From assembly GCA_902786205.1 (NCBI GenBank), contig CADABQ010000004.1, positions 28,643 through 92,642 of the forward strand: a stretch of DNA of 64,000 bases, written 5' to 3'. This document shows, in pieces, positions 1 to 7,665 of the stretch. The first letter of the stretch is position 1, and each line of letters begins with the position of its first letter. The notes beneath the pieces are model-generated. The model was not told the origin of the DNA. It saw nothing but the letters and a program-made list of their open reading frames with translations, and did no database searches. The position numbers and the translations under genes are program-made. Source of the stretch: an uncultured Lachnospiraceae bacterium (GTDB lineage Bacteria > Bacillota > Clostridia > Lachnospirales > Lachnospiraceae).

Positions 1-110
1 TGCTGTGGTTTTTCCTGTGCCTGACCTGGTAATACGATACCTGATTTTGTTGTTTCCTCTGCTTCAAGCTGTTTTAATACAACTTTATCTCCCAATGGTA
101 CTAATTTCAT
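1..110 (-). CDS. groES: GroES co-chaperonin (3' end cut by window edge)
   Basis: The reverse-strand reading begins [19 protein letters not shown] and continues with the KSGIVLP segment, the classic N-terminus and mobile-loop approach of the 10-kDa co-chaperonin that caps GroEL. About 36 codons are visible; the rest lies left of the window. The start ATG at 108-110 is preceded by an AGGAGGAT-type ribosome site. A perfect CIRCE operator lies just upstream, so HrcA heat-shock repression is expected. groEL should follow further left, but this cannot be seen. Confidence 0.95.
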   Translation of the reverse strand, partial: MKLVPLGDKVVLKQLEAEETTKSGIVLPGQAQEKPQ

Positions 111-153
111 AATGGTATCCTCCTTTAATCACTTACGACTTTTTTCTACATTA

Positions 154-180
154 TTAGCACTCATTTCATTCGAGTGCTAA
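154..180 (-). promoter_or_regulatory. CIRCE operator (HrcA binding site)
   Basis: TTAGCACTC, nine bases, then GAGTGCTAA: both 9-bp arms match the CIRCE consensus perfectly. It lies between the -10 box and the groES start, the usual position for HrcA repression of groESL. Confidence 0.97.
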
Positions 181-191
181 ATCTAATATTT

Positions 192-220
192 ATATTAGTC
201 AATTCCCCCTGCAAAATCAA
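192..220 (-). promoter_or_regulatory. groES promoter (-35 TTGATT, 17 bp, -10 TAATAT)
   Basis: On the minus strand TTGATT (215-220) is followed after 17 bases by TAATAT (192-197). The CIRCE element begins about 11 bases further downstream, so a transcript would start at or inside the operator. The rest of the 181-437 interval is AT-rich with no convincing ORF. Confidence 0.7.
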
Positions 221-437
221 CTTTTAATTTTCTGTATTTTTTATGTTATAATTCACTATTTTCAGTTTTTCTCTTTTTTTCTCTTCTTTTTTAATGTTTT
301 CTCTTTCTTGTCAATTGTACCATTGTATTAAATAACCTGCATTACTATGCAAAGCAGATACCGTTACTACTTCAAAAATTAAAGGCAAACAAATTTTACT
401 ACTCCCCTTGCTCTATAGGACACATTTTCCTATAAAG

Positions 438-466
438 TAAAAAAAGGATGGAAAACCCATCCTAAA
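438..466 (-). terminator. Rho-independent terminator of the PilZ gene
   Basis: A 7-bp stem AGGATGG/CCATCCT is flanked by an A-run on one side and, in minus-strand reading, a run of seven T after the stem. It lies 12 bases past the PilZ-gene stop codon. Confidence 0.8.
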
Positions 467-477
467 AATATAGCATA

Positions 478-822
478 TTACTCTTCTAAAGATTTTGAAT
501 ATTCGTCAAATATGTAAGAAAATACTGGTGCCATTCCAACAAATTCGCAACCATAGATATTTCGTTCTCCATCTGAATCAATACGAATAATCTTTACCAC
601 ACAATAAATACTTCGATCCGGTCCCCCAAGCTCCAGTTTTGCATTGAAATAATAATCTAATGGCAAAATATTTTCAGATTTAAACCCAATCCCAAACTTT
701 GATACATCGGTCACCTCTATCGGTGCACCAATATCAACCATAATATTATCCTGCTTAAATAGTTGAGAAATCTCCAATTCTAATTTAGCTGGAAATCGTT
801 TTGCTCTTCTTTTTTCCTGCAT
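478..822 (-). CDS. PilZ-domain c-di-GMP receptor protein
   Basis: A 114-residue single-domain protein. It carries the two PilZ c-di-GMP-binding signatures: an arginine-rich start (residues 5-9, RRAKR, fitting RxxxR) and DVSKFGIGF around residues 39-47, fitting (D/N)xSxxG. The remainder is compatible with the six-stranded PilZ barrel. No YcgR-N or enzymatic domain is attached, so it probably acts as a small adaptor that binds c-di-GMP and then a partner. It is a single gene with its own terminator, divergent from aroD. A GGDEF-EAL protein (17.0-19.4 kb) and an HD-GYP protein (27 kb) elsewhere in the window could set the c-di-GMP level; that link is inference. Confidence 0.85.
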   Translation of the reverse strand: MQEKRRAKRFPAKLELEISQLFKQDNIMVDIGAPIEVTDVSKFGIGFKSENILPLDYYFNAKLELGGPDRSIYCVVKIIRIDSDGERNIYGCEFVGMAPVFSYIFDEYSKSLEE

Positions 823-922
823 TAAAGCACTCCCTCTCTCTTTTTCTTATCTATCATTGTACGTTACTCCAATTTTTCCGTCAAGGGCTTTATTGCTTTT
901 CTTTTTTGCCTTTGCTATACTT

Positions 923-1060
923 ATATTACTGTTCACAGATAGGTATTATTGGCACCAAAAATACCGTATGAATGTCTGTTTTGGACAGTTTTGGACAATT
1001 TTCATGCACAACATTTGCCCAAAAACGGTTACAGTTTACATACCTATGATCTGTAACATG
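923..1060. repeat. Palindromic repeat, family 1, copy A (upstream of aroD)
   Basis: This region aligns by eye along most of its length with 61190-61320. Shared blocks include the left end TTAC(T/C)GTTCA, the block around AATACCGTATGAA, and the TTTTGG(A/G)CAAT...TTGCCCAAAA stem. Its ends form an imperfect terminal inverted repeat (GTTCACAGATAGGTA against the complement of the TACCTATGATCTGTAAC end). It has no convincing coding content. It ends about 35 bases before the aroD start, so it should lie in or next to the aroD promoter or leader. Confidence 0.7.
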
Positions 1061-1096
1061 CTTATAAACAAATAAGAACTGGGAGGTCCTTTTATT

Positions 1097-1852
1097 ATGA
1101 AAGAAATAAAAGTTAAAAATATTACAATCGGAAGCGGACTGCCAAAAATCTGTGTTCCTATTGTAGAGACATCAAGCAATGCCATAAAACAAAAATTATC
1201 CGATTTTAATCGTCCAGATATTGATCTAATTGAATGGCGTATGGATTATATGGAAAATGTCCATGATGTTTCTGCCATGTTGGAAACTGCTAAATTCATT
1301 CAAAATACATTACCAGAAAAACCTCTATTAGCAACTTTTCGAACGAAAAGAGAGGGTGGAGAACAGGAACTTTCACTAAAAGATTATTTTAACCTAAATT
1401 TAGCACTCGCACAAAGTGGTTATGTAAATTTGGTTGATTTAGAACTTTTTTGTACAAAAGATACGGAAAAACTTTCCTCAATCATTCAGGCACTCAAGGA
1501 AAATGATACAGTTGTTCTCCTGTCAAATCATGATTTCCAAAAAACTCCAAAGAAAGAAGAAATCATACAACGCTTAAATAACATGCAAAAAATGGGTGCG
1601 GATATTACTAAAATCGCAGTCATGCCTACCAATGCAGAAGATGTACTTACTTTATTGCATGCCACCTACGAAGTACATACCTCTGCATCGGTTCCTATTG
1701 TAACCATGTCCATGGGAAAATTAGGCGCAGTATCCCGTATCAGTGGTTCCACCTTTGGTTCCGCAATTACTTTCGGTGCGCTTGGACAAACCTCAGCACC
1801 AGGACAATTAGCCGTAAAGGATTTATCCATGATTTTACATAGCTTGGAATAA
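1097..1852 (+). CDS. aroD: Type I 3-dehydroquinate dehydratase
   Basis: Converts 3-dehydroquinate to 3-dehydroshikimate in the shikimate pathway through a Schiff-base intermediate. The 251-residue length equals that of the E. coli enzyme. The active-site set is visible: E46 and R48 in IEWRMDY, the general acid/base H145 in LSNHDF, the Schiff-base K172 in DITKIAVMP, and R214 in GAVSRISG. A GGGAGG ribosome site precedes the ATG. No other aro gene is nearby, so it is a monocistronic gene bracketed by two palindromic repeats (923-1060 upstream, 1871-1945 downstream). A catabolic or quinate role is not suggested by the neighbours; aromatic amino-acid biosynthesis is the simplest reading. Confidence 0.95.
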   Translation: MKEIKVKNITIGSGLPKICVPIVETSSNAIKQKLSDFNRPDIDLIEWRMDYMENVHDVSAMLETAKFIQNTLPEKPLLATFRTKREGGEQELSLKDYFNLNLALAQSGYVNLVDLELFCTKDTEKLSSIIQALKENDTVVLLSNHDFQKTPKKEEIIQRLNNMQKMGADITKIAVMPTNAEDVLTLLHATYEVHTSASVPIVTMSMGKLGAVSRISGSTFGSAITFGALGQTSAPGQLAVKDLSMILHSLE

Positions 1853-1870
1853 TCTATTATACCAGTTTAG

Positions 1871-1945
1871 CCGGGCAGAAATGATTGTTCCTACTGCATA
1901 TATCTGTCTATAGACTAAAAGCAGTTGGACAACATTTCTACTTGG
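1871..1945. repeat. Palindromic repeat, family 2, copy C (downstream of aroD)
   Basis: A long imperfect hairpin. The left arm, CCGGGCAGAAATG through CTACTGC, pairs with the right arm, GCAGTTGGACAACATTTCTACTTGG. The same element (left arm AGTAGAAATGACTGTTCCTAC) recurs at 63189-63248. No T-tract follows the stem, so it is not a classical terminator, although it may end or protect the aroD transcript. Confidence 0.65.
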
Positions 1946-1968
1946 TAACGCCCAACAATTGTTTTCTC

Positions 1969-3486
1969 CTAACAATACAATTTTGTGTATTTTTCTTTTA
2001 AATATTTGATATAATATTCTGCTGAAAATTCTTCTCCTGTCATTTCTTTCAACAATTCGTTAGTAGACTTCTGCTTCCCATATTGATAAATATGCTGCCT
2101 CAAATATTCTCTTATAGGAACCAGATTTTGTTCTTTTAAATACTGTTCCAATGGCATAACTTCCTGCAAATGATAATAAATCTGTGCTGCTACCGCTGTA
2201 CCAATGGCATAGGATGGGAAGTATCCAATATCGCCTCCCGCCCAGTGTATATCCTGCAACACACCTTCACTGGCATTTTTCGGACGCACACTTAACAGTT
2301 CTTCATATTTATCTGCCCATAGTTCTTCTAACTCTTCTACTTTACATTTGCCACTTATTAACTGTTTCTCCAATTCATAACGAACCATAATATGCAAACT
2401 GTACGATAACTCATCCGCCTCTGTACGAATCAAACCCGGTTCTATTTTATTACACCCTTTTATAAATTGTTTTAAGGAAATCTCACCTAACTGCTCTGGA
2501 AAGAAACTCTGTAATTTTGGATAAATCGGTTTCCAAAACGCTTCGCTGCGTCCAATTACATTTTCCCAAAATCTAGATTGTGATTCGTGCATTCCCATGG
2601 AAGTACCCGTCCCTAATAATGTACGCGTGATATCATCTGAAATTCCCATTTCATACATAGCATGTCCTGTCTCATGAATAGCTGAAAATATGGCACTTTC
2701 CAGATTATTTTCATAAAAATGATTAGAAATGCGAACATCTCGATTGTGTAAATTTGTAGTAAAGGGATGTGCACTTTCTCCAATTACGCCCTTCGTAAAA
2801 TCAAATCCTAAATACCCTGAAATCCATCTACAAAATTTCCTTTGTTTTTCAATATCATATACTTTTTCATTGTATGACTTATCTATTGTTTTACATTTTT
2901 GGGTAATCTCTTTCAAAAAAGGAACTACTTCTTCTTTTATTTTTTCAAAAAAGGCATCCAATAATTCTGTTGTAAATCCTGGTTCATACTCCTCCAGCAA
3001 TATGTCATAACGTGACTTCTTTTTATTTTCTTTTTGCTGCTTCTTACGATAATCCGCAAATTTTTGTTTATAAGAAACGATTTCGCGTAAAGTTGGCATA
3101 AAATACTGAAAATCCTTCTTTTCTTTTGCTTTCGCCCAGATATTTCCTGCTCTCGCTATTAATGTTGCATAGGCTTTATATTCCTTCTGTGGAATACTTT
3201 CTAACTGCTGCACTACTTTTTTCCACTCTTTTAAATTTGCCTGCTCCACGTTGGAAAGTGTTGTCCACTCTTTTTCTTTCCATAATTTTTCCAACTTTCC
3301 TTTTACTTCTTCATTCACCAATGTTTGCATATAAGAATCAGACAATTCCCCTATAATATTCGCAGTATACTCTTCTGCCTGCACCGGAGCAATGGTTTCC
3401 TCATCCCATTCTAATAAAGTGAGTGCTGCCTGATATGCCATTCCTTTTTCTAAATATGGCATTAATTCTTCGTATGTTTTATTCAT
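1969..3486 (-). CDS. M32 family metallocarboxypeptidase (carboxypeptidase Taq type)
   Basis: A 505-residue cytosolic zinc carboxypeptidase, the usual family length (about 500), which removes C-terminal residues from peptides. The zinc site HETGH is at residues 271-275, and the M32-specific MHESQSR block with the third metal ligand is near 299-305. The C-terminal segments with DELSYSLHI and IGYFPSYAIG are also typical of the family. There is no signal peptide. The gene stands alone, about 300 bases downstream of mreB, which has its own terminator. Confidence 0.92.
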   Translation of the reverse strand: MNKTYEELMPYLEKGMAYQAALTLLEWDEETIAPVQAEEYTANIIGELSDSYMQTLVNEEVKGKLEKLWKEKEWTTLSNVEQANLKEWKKVVQQLESIPQKEYKAYATLIARAGNIWAKAKEKKDFQYFMPTLREIVSYKQKFADYRKKQQKENKKKSRYDILLEEYEPGFTTELLDAFFEKIKEEVVPFLKEITQKCKTIDKSYNEKVYDIEKQRKFCRWISGYLGFDFTKGVIGESAHPFTTNLHNRDVRISNHFYENNLESAIFSAIHETGHAMYEMGISDDITRTLLGTGTSMGMHESQSRFWENVIGRSEAFWKPIYPKLQSFFPEQLGEISLKQFIKGCNKIEPGLIRTEADELSYSLHIMVRYELEKQLISGKCKVEELEELWADKYEELLSVRPKNASEGVLQDIHWAGGDIGYFPSYAIGTAVAAQIYYHLQEVMPLEQYLKEQNLVPIREYLRQHIYQYGKQKSTNELLKEMTGEEFSAEYYIKYLKEKYTKLYC

Positions 3487-3748
3487 GATTACACCTCTTC
3501 TCTCAATCTAGGATTCTCCTTTTATCCTTACAAATAAATGCCTTTTTATCACTCTTAGTATATGTGATTCTTTTGTAACTATTCAAAACTTCCTCTATCT
3601 ATTCGCCCTGTTCATCTTTACCGATATTCTAGTTTCCAGTCACATAAACTAGAACGTACAGACTCCCTTTTACTTTTTACAAAGCTCCAAGGCACGCACA
3701 AGATTGTAAGGCATTTAGTATACTTGTAGAATGTTTTTGTATAGAATT
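3487..3748. other. Intergenic region between the M32 peptidase and mreB
   Basis: No convincing ORF or RNA gene. It holds one perfect 9-bp inverted repeat, TTCTAGTTT/AAACTAGAA at 3627-3635 and 3646-3654, with no T-run beside it. It may be a regulator site or mRNA hairpin. The promoter of the peptidase gene must lie here, but no strong -35/-10 pair stood out. Confidence 0.4.
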
Positions 3749-3787
3749 AAAAATAGTCCTACAGTTTCCTGCAGGACTATTTTTTTA
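3749..3787 (-). terminator. mreB terminator
   Basis: AAATAGTCCT...AGGACTATTT forms a strong stem-loop with A- and T-runs on both sides, so it can work in either direction. It sits directly at the mreB stop codon. Confidence 0.85.
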
Positions 3788-3788
3788 T

Positions 3789-4790
3789 CTATTCCTGAAT
3801 GTCTTTTCTACCACTCAAAAATTCTACATATTTACCTGTACCAATTGCAACTACTGTCATAGGATCTTCTGCTGTCATAGTTGTAATACCGGTTCTTGTT
3901 TCAATCAATTCCTCTAAGCCACGAAGCAATGCTCCACCACCAGTTAAAACAATACCTCTGTCTGCAATATCCGCAGATAATTCTGGTGGAGTTTTCTCCA
4001 ATACTGTGTGTACGGCTTCCACAATCTGAGAAGTTGCTTCATGTAATGCTTCTTCTGTCTCCTCAGAAGTAACTGTAATTGTCTTTGGAAGTCCTGTAAC
4101 CAGATTACGTCCTCTAACATCAATACTTTCTACTTCGTCACGTTTAAATGCTGTACCAATTCTAATCTTGATATCTTCCGCAGTTCTTTCGCCGATCAAT
4201 AAATTATGTTTCTTTCTCATATAACGGACAATCGCTTCATCAAAATTGTCACCTGCTATTTTAATAGATGTACTTACAACTGTACCTCCAAGGGAGATAA
4301 CAGCGATATCCGTCGTTCCACCACCGATATCTACGATCATGTTACCGCATGGTCTGGAAATATCAATTCCAGCTCCAATTGCAGCAGCAATCGGCTCTTC
4401 AATGATAGCTACCTCTCTTGCACCTGCACGAATAGTAGCATCTTCTACCGCTCTTCTTTCCACTTCTGTAACCTGACTTGGAACACATACGCTGATTCTT
4501 GGCTTACGGAAACGTGGTTGTTTTCCTACTGCTTTATCAATAAAATAACGAATCATCTTTTCAGTATATGTGTAATCAGAAATTACCCCCTGTCTCAATG
4601 GACGTATTGCAACGATATTTCCAGGTGTTCTTCCCAACATCAGTCTTGCTTCTTCACCAATTGCTTTAATTTTATTTGTGTCTCTGTCAAACGCTACTAC
4701 TGACGGCTCTTTTAACACAACACCTTTGCCTTTTATATAAACAAGTACACTTGCTGTTCCTAAATCAATTCCAATATCGCTTCCGATCAT
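3789..4790 (-). CDS. mreB: MreB/Mbl actin-like rod-shape protein
   Basis: Bacterial actin that guides elongation-phase peptidoglycan synthesis at the inner membrane face. The 333 residues start with the phosphate-1 loop DIGIDLGTASV and carry IVDIGGGTTDIAVIS (phosphate 2) and IVLTGGGALLRGL (adenosine motif), with the IEEPIAAAIGAG connecting segment. The length is normal. mreC/mreD are not next to it. A lone locus fits Mbl- or MreBH-type paralogues in Firmicutes as well, so the exact paralogue cannot be fixed. It has its own promoter and terminator. Confidence 0.93.
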   Translation of the reverse strand: MIGSDIGIDLGTASVLVYIKGKGVVLKEPSVVAFDRDTNKIKAIGEEARLMLGRTPGNIVAIRPLRQGVISDYTYTEKMIRYFIDKAVGKQPRFRKPRISVCVPSQVTEVERRAVEDATIRAGAREVAIIEEPIAAAIGAGIDISRPCGNMIVDIGGGTTDIAVISLGGTVVSTSIKIAGDNFDEAIVRYMRKKHNLLIGERTAEDIKIRIGTAFKRDEVESIDVRGRNLVTGLPKTITVTSEETEEALHEATSQIVEAVHTVLEKTPPELSADIADRGIVLTGGGALLRGLEELIETRTGITTMTAEDPMTVVAIGTGKYVEFLSGRKDIQE

Positions 4791-4896
4791 TTTCTGATTT
4801 CTCCTCTCTTTATTCTATGTTATCAATAAAATTGCTTTTGCTCTAACTTTTAAGATTTCGGCTCTTTATCCTAAATCCTAATTATACACTTATATC

Positions 4897-4925
4897 ATTA
4901 TATACATATTCCCTTTATTTTTCAA
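4897..4925 (-). promoter_or_regulatory. mreB promoter (TTGAAA, 17 bp, TATAAT)
   Basis: In minus-strand reading TTGAAA (4920-4925) is followed after 17 bases by a consensus TATAAT (4897-4902), about 105 bases before the mreB start. The rest of the 391-base gap up to 5181 is very AT-rich. It must also hold the divergent promoter of the 5182 gene. No further feature is seen there. Confidence 0.7.
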
Positions 4926-5181
4926 AGGAAATTTATAAAAATTTACTTTTTCTTTGTAATATACAATTTTTCGACTTTTTTTGACTGTTTTTTGCCTATT
5001 ATTACTAGAAATCTTTCTTGCCTTTTCCGCTTTGAAACATTATACTTTATGCAGAGTATTCGTAATCATTCCGCCCCAAAATACTTTTCATTTATTTGTT
5101 AATTGCGTATTTTGTGAATGACTTTGACGGAACCATTACTAGTATTTTAATTCCAAACAGATAGGAGAAGCAAATCACACT

Positions 5182-5655
5182 ATGAGAAAAGAATACATGG
5201 CAATCCATCGGGAACTCCATAATATAGCCAGACTCCAAGGTCTGTACTATGCAAGATATCTTTTAATGGGTATGAGTGCCCTCAGCCTGTTTTATTATCT
5301 TGCACATCATTATGGCCTTTATTGTTTTTATCCCCTTATCTTGGCATTTATAACACCAACCCTTGTGGAACTAATCTTTAAAGATGGATTCTCTACTAGC
5401 AAAACATTCCTTCCCGTTCTGCAAGAAAAGTACCACTATACCAAACTACGGCACTTAAGTCTATTTATCACTTTTTGGCTTTGTAATATTTTATTATTTC
5501 TATGGCAGCTTCGTTTATCCTTTTTTTCCTCTGCAAGCTGGCTTGCAAATCACATTCCTATTTTTCTTTTATTGACACATTTACTCTGCTATATAGGTAT
5601 CTCTTATTATTACCAATTTAAATTTCATTATCAATTAATCAACAACAGATGGTAA
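5182..5655 (+). CDS. Small polytopic membrane protein of unknown function
   Basis: 157 residues with about four hydrophobic helices (roughly residues 26-46, 48-68, 91-110 and 120-142) joined by short polar loops. The N-terminus is basic and faces the cytosol by the positive-inside rule. I recognise no family. An AGGAGAAG-type ribosome site precedes the ATG. Its stop codon lies inside the left arm of the terminator hairpin at 5641-5676, so the end of translation and the terminator physically overlap. It is convergent with the anti-sigma gene. Confidence 0.6.
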   Translation: MRKEYMAIHRELHNIARLQGLYYARYLLMGMSALSLFYYLAHHYGLYCFYPLILAFITPTLVELIFKDGFSTSKTFLPVLQEKYHYTKLRHLSLFITFWLCNILLFLWQLRLSFFSSASWLANHIPIFLLLTHLLCYIGISYYYQFKFHYQLINNRW

Positions 5656-5684
5656 AATGGTTTACCATCTGTTGTTTTATTTTT
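5641..5684. terminator. Bidirectional terminator with perfect 16-bp stem
   Basis: AACAACAGATGGTAAA and its exact complement TTTACCATCTGTTGTT flank a four-base loop. A T-rich run follows on the plus strand. It separates the convergent 5182 and 5697 genes and contains the stop codon of the former. Confidence 0.85.
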
Positions 5685-5696
5685 TTGTTACTTTGT

Positions 5697-6893
5697 TTAG
5701 CTTTCCTCTTGTGGTGCTTCCGTTGGTGCCACTTCCGTTTCCTTTGGTTCCTCTGTAATACGTGGCTTTTCTGTTTCTTTTGGAATCTGTGTTTCCATTC
5801 CTTCTTCCTTATTTTCTTCGTTTGCATCCTCTTGAGACGGTTTCTCTGTTATCTTTGGTATTTCAAACAATTGTTTTCCTGCTTCATTATGATAACCACC
5901 AAAAGGTTGTCCCATTTTTTCACAAATTTGTTCTCCTAACGAACCAAATACACACACAAGCTGTTCTGTTTTTTCTTTTATATTTATGATAGACACTGAT
6001 AAAGATGCCAATTTATCTAATGATGGTGCCTGATACATAAGTTGCATATAGTACCCTTCCCCAATGGTCACCTTTTGTCCAGTAGAAGCACTACTTATAT
6101 ATAAATCTGCCCCGCTTCCATACACACTAGAAACATTTGCAAAATAAGTTTCTGCATCAATAAATTCCATCCATACCGTCATCTCTCCAGTAACAATATT
6201 ATATTCTTTTACCTCATTTTCTCCATTTACGGATTCAAATAGATAAATTTTTGTGCCATCACTATTTACTTTTATGTCTCCAGTAATTTCCTCTTGAGGA
6301 ATATAAGTAGAAATCGCTCGGTCAGCCAAATTATAAACGATAATTCCAAAATCACCATGAAAAATAACCTTTTGCATAGACGCATAATCCAATACAATAC
6401 CAGAACCTCTAGACCTTCCTGCTATACTTTCTAATTCACTTTTATTCTGTTTTCTTATTTTATTTTTTGAGGCTTTTTCTGTTTTCTGTTTTTCTGTTTT
6501 ACTCTTTTGTTCTATATCTAATGCCGTACCTGTTGTTGTCTCCTCCTGTTCCTCAGGGACTTCTGTGTCACATAACATAATCTGTCCAGACGTATTTTGT
6601 GAAACCAATTTTAAATGTTGCTTCAAATATACACCGGTGGTAACAATTGCTATACCTGCTGCTAGCGTCCCTGCTAAAACAATCCACTGCTTTTTTATCC
6701 TTCCTTTTGCAATAACATTTTCCGGCGACACTTCCTGCTCCTCAGTCTCGAAAAATGACTTATCTTCTTTCGGTTGCAATTTTAGGCTTACTTCTTTTTC
6801 ATATTCTTCCATCATACGCTTTTTGGTTTGCTCAATCAGGCGTGAACTAGGTTTTATTTCATCAAAATGCTTTTTGTATTCTTCTTTAAACAC
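5697..6893 (-). CDS. Membrane-anchored anti-sigma-factor-like protein
   Basis: 398 residues starting with GTG, whose G is shared with the TAG stop of the upstream sigma-factor gene, so the two are translationally coupled. Roughly residues 1-70 are a charged cytosolic part with coiled-coil character, 72-92 are one membrane helix, and the outside part (about 160-330) reads like repeated beta-strands. The C-terminus is very rich in E, P and T (about 340-398). This layout (sigma-binding tail, one helix, sensory ectodomain) and the coupling argue for an anti-sigma factor. I recognise no zinc motif (ZAS) or named family, so the assignment rests mainly on context. Confidence 0.65.
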   Translation of the reverse strand: MFKEEYKKHFDEIKPSSRLIEQTKKRMMEEYEKEVSLKLQPKEDKSFFETEEQEVSPENVIAKGRIKKQWIVLAGTLAAGIAIVTTGVYLKQHLKLVSQNTSGQIMLCDTEVPEEQEETTTGTALDIEQKSKTEKQKTEKASKNKIRKQNKSELESIAGRSRGSGIVLDYASMQKVIFHGDFGIIVYNLADRAISTYIPQEEITGDIKVNSDGTKIYLFESVNGENEVKEYNIVTGEMTVWMEFIDAETYFANVSSVYGSGADLYISSASTGQKVTIGEGYYMQLMYQAPSLDKLASLSVSIINIKEKTEQLVCVFGSLGEQICEKMGQPFGGYHNEAGKQLFEIPKITEKPSQEDANEENKEEGMETQIPKETEKPRITEEPKETEVAPTEAPQEES

Positions 6894-7399
6894 TATAACT
6901 CCACTCCTTTCAGCAAACTTTTCAGCTTTCGCCTAGCTCTTGTAAGCCAGGTTCGAATTGTTGATTCTTTTTCATTTAGTATTTGGCTCATTTCTGCTAT
7001 CGATAAATCTTCATAATAAAACAAATGTATTACAGAGCGATATTTTTTCGGTAACTTTTCTATCGCTTCCATCAATGGACTCTCCTCTGCTATATCCTGC
7101 TGTTCATACACAAGTGTGTTTTGTATCCCTTCATCTAATACACCTGTTTTTTTGTTCCAGGAACTACCAAGTACATTTTTACACTGGTTGATCGTAACAC
7201 GTATCATCCATGCTTTTTCATGATCTTCACTCGTAAATTTTTCTCTATATTGCATCCACTTTATAAAAACTTCCTGAAAAATATCATCCGCATCGCTACG
7301 GTTTTTCATTTGATTCACTGCAATTCTATAAACCATATCCCCATATTTCTCAATTGCCTTATTAAAGCATTCTTCTATTTCATCCACTTCACAACTCAT
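6893..7399 (-). CDS. ECF-type RNA polymerase sigma factor
   Basis: About 168 residues with the two-domain ECF layout: region 2 (YGDMVYRIAVNQMKNRSDADDIFQEVFIKW) and region 4 (LPKKYRSVIHLFYYEDLSIAEMSQIL followed by TIRTWLTRARRKLKSLL, the recognition helix). A longer reading up to 7450 exists, but an AAGGAGAG ribosome site sits five bases before the ATG at 7399 and none precedes the upstream start. Its last base overlaps the GTG of the putative membrane anti-sigma factor. The pair probably autoregulates; its targets are unknown. Confidence 0.85.
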   Translation of the reverse strand: MSCEVDEIEECFNKAIEKYGDMVYRIAVNQMKNRSDADDIFQEVFIKWMQYREKFTSEDHEKAWMIRVTINQCKNVLGSSWNKKTGVLDEGIQNTLVYEQQDIAEESPLMEAIEKLPKKYRSVIHLFYYEDLSIAEMSQILNEKESTIRTWLTRARRKLKSLLKGVEL

Positions 7400-7489
7400 G
7401 TTGCTCTCCTTCATTTGTAATACAATTTTCCTTTGCAAAAAGCTACACAAAATGTTTTTTGATTCGCTTTTTGCAAATTATTTTATCCG

Positions 7490-7665
7490 TCTGCAGGCAG
7501 AGCAATCAAACGAATATTCGCAATCCTCTCTGCTACTTGCTCATAACACTATTCGCTGCTATCGCAGCATATCAGAAGTGGCTTGTACCCCTCCCTGATA
7601 CAAGAAAGCCCCCATTCACCACTTATTGCTCTACGCAATAGAAGTGGGGGACTTTCTTGATCGTG
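7490..7665. mobile_element. Hairpin-rich element, possible IS200/IS605-derived remnant; may also end hydG transcripts
   Basis: No ORF. It contains the palindrome CGAATATTCG (7511-7520), a GCTGC-TATC-GCAGC hairpin (7555-7568), and a long nested hairpin at 7602-7658. In the last, AAGAAAG and CCCCC pair outside with GGGGG and CTTTCTT, and CCACTTATTGC pairs inside with GCAATAGAAGTGG. Such end hairpins without a transposase resemble palindrome-associated remnants of IS200/IS605 elements. The long hairpin lies eight bases beyond the hydG stop and could equally terminate hydG. The family assignment is inference. Confidence 0.4.

Noticed and set aside
857..1075. 72-codon plus-strand frame before aroD
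   Set aside because: It lies over the family 1 palindromic repeat, has no ribosome site and resembles no protein.
4206..4703. 165-codon frame antisense to mreB
   Set aside because: mreB has a full set of actin motifs on the other strand; the antisense frame has no ribosome site or family resemblance.
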